In this document: positions 62,964 through 64,000 of the stretch, piece after piece | How positions within the stretch are numbered: the first letter of the stretch is position 1 | How the letters are laid out: every line of letters begins with the position of its first letter | Assembly (NCBI RefSeq): GCF_001652265.1 | Contig: NZ_LWBS01000109.1 | Coordinates: 62,001 to 126,000 of the forward strand | Reading direction: 5' to 3' | DNA length: 64,000 nt | DNA from: Rhizobium leguminosarum | GTDB taxonomy: Bacteria > Pseudomonadota > Alphaproteobacteria > Rhizobiales > Rhizobiaceae | Made by a program: the position numbers and the translations under genes | Notes under the pieces: generated by a model | What the model saw: the letters and a program-made list of their open reading frames with translations, nothing else | The model's database searches: none | Told to the model about the DNA's origin: nothing

Positions 62964-63947
62964 ATGAATTTATCCGCGTTCGACCTCAACCTATTGAAAG
63001 TGCTGGATGCCTTGTTGCGCGAACGGTCTACCGTGCGCGCCGGGGAGCGGGTTGGCCTATCGCAGCCGGCCGTGTCGGCGGCCCTTGGGCGGTTGCGCGC
63101 CGCCTTCGGCGATCCACTGCTGATGCGCGATGGCCAGCAAATGCGCCCGACCGAATTTGCACTTGCTTTGGTGTTGCCGCTGACGCAACTGCTTGAGGAT
63201 TCAAGCCGCCTCTTGAACCCGGCAAGCTTCGATCCAGTGAGTGCGGTGCAGACTTTCCGCATTGCAGCGTCGGATTTTTTCACCGAGATGATGCTTCCCG
63301 GCCTAATGGCTAACCTGGAACAGCGGGCACCGGGCATTTCGCTGCGCTATACCGACTCGCTCAATCTTCAGACCATGGATGACCTACGAGAAGCCAGGCT
63401 GGATCTGATCTTGTTGCCTGCAGGCAATTTTTCGCCCTGGGTCGATTGGCGACCGATCTTTCATGCCAGTTACGTTGTTGTTGCGCGGCAGGATCATCCG
63501 GTTCTACGCCAGCACGGTGTTACGCCGGCGGCGGCGATGCCCGTCGAACTGTATTGCAGTCTGCGCCACGCCGCCTTCCGGGTCATCGAGATGGCGCCCG
63601 ATCGAGAAACTGCCGCACTTGCTGCATTGGGCCTGCAACGTGAGGTCGTCCTCTCGGTACCGACCTTTACGGCCGTCTTGCGGTCCGTGGCCGCGACAAA
63701 CCTTGTCGGAATTGTACCGCGCCGGATGGCCGTGAAAGTGGCCATCGCAGAGGGGCTTGCCATTCATCCGCTACCCTTTGCTTTGCCGCCAACACTGCTG
63801 GCAATGATTTGGCACCGGCGCAATTCCGCCTCCCATGCACACGCTTGGCTGCGCGATCAGGTCTCCGAAATACTCACGCCACTCGATGATCTTGAACAGT
63901 CCAGCGTCGGTAGTTTGGTATTGGGAAGCGCAATCAATCTCGATTAA
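62964..63947 (+). CDS. LysR-family regulator (NodD/NahR-like subgroup)
   Basis: A 327-residue LysR protein: NLSAFDLNLLKVLDALLRER, VGLSQPAVSAALGRLRAAFG, LLMRDGQQMRPTEFAL and effector-domain FRIAASDFFTEMMLPGLMAN. The DLNLLKVLDALL start is typical of the NodD/NahR/LinR subgroup that senses aromatic compounds. It diverges from the cupin gene across a 100-base gap and likely controls it. Bases 63948-64000 show nothing further. Confidence 0.9.
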   Translation: MNLSAFDLNLLKVLDALLRERSTVRAGERVGLSQPAVSAALGRLRAAFGDPLLMRDGQQMRPTEFALALVLPLTQLLEDSSRLLNPASFDPVSAVQTFRIAASDFFTEMMLPGLMANLEQRAPGISLRYTDSLNLQTMDDLREARLDLILLPAGNFSPWVDWRPIFHASYVVVARQDHPVLRQHGVTPAAAMPVELYCSLRHAAFRVIEMAPDRETAALAALGLQREVVLSVPTFTAVLRSVAATNLVGIVPRRMAVKVAIAEGLAIHPLPFALPPTLLAMIWHRRNSASHAHAWLRDQVSEILTPLDDLEQSSVGSLVLGSAINLD

Positions 63948-64000
63948 TTGCGGGCTAGGTTTGCGTCCCGTATCGGGCGCTATGGAACGGCTTCTCTCGA

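Overview
The window is a GC-rich chromosomal segment of an alphaproteobacterium, most likely a Rhizobium of the leguminosarum/etli group. Support for this comes from the density of peptide and sugar ABC importers, a riboswitch-led thiMED thiamine salvage operon, choline-sulfate use, PHB depolymerase, and several interspersed palindromic elements in convergent intergenic gaps. No rRNA, tRNA, CRISPR array, integrase or transposase was seen.

Left part (1-16 kb): tail of a SigJ-like sigma factor; an amidohydrolase and its IclR regulator; a PIN toxin-antitoxin pair; an SDR oxidoreductase; a TetR regulator with palindromic operators facing a small gene; small proteins; an amidase and a sugar isomerase-like protein; choline-sulfatase with a divergent LysR; and a locus where a partial duplication of a membrane-protein/aldolase gene pair flanks a methyltransferase gene.

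Centre (15-35 kb): thiMED behind a TPP riboswitch. Next is a minus-strand amide operon: AmiC-like sensor, AmiR-like ANTAR antiterminator, Dpp-type permeases and binding protein, formamidase, fused ATPase. Its leader carries an intrinsic terminator just before amiC. Then a plus-strand operon encodes a second Dpp-type importer with a RidA protein and a SelA-like PLP enzyme. The promoter of that operon and the promoter of the amidohydrolase 27 kb away share the same -35/-10 spacing and the same downstream motif, which also lies in front of the iclR gene. I infer one IclR regulon made of importer, PLP enzyme, RidA and deacylase.

Right part (34-64 kb): PHB depolymerase, GST, ureidoglycine aminohydrolase, a GNAT gene shortened by a stop codon, vapBC, pirin, a MOSC-reductase-ferredoxin fusion, a frameshifted mismatch uracil-DNA glycosylase, and a YdcZ-type pair. 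A third Dpp-type importer follows, with a cytosolic class-A-beta-lactamase-fold hydrolase, an M20 amidohydrolase, two paralogous LysR regulators and a PrpD-family enzyme. Last come a dienelactone-hydrolase-family protein, a CUT1 sugar importer with a Gfo/Idh dehydrogenase, a frameshifted small membrane protein, a cupin and a LysR regulator.

A recurring design is a stable stem-loop immediately after each ABC binding-protein gene, consistent with producing more binding protein than the other subunits.
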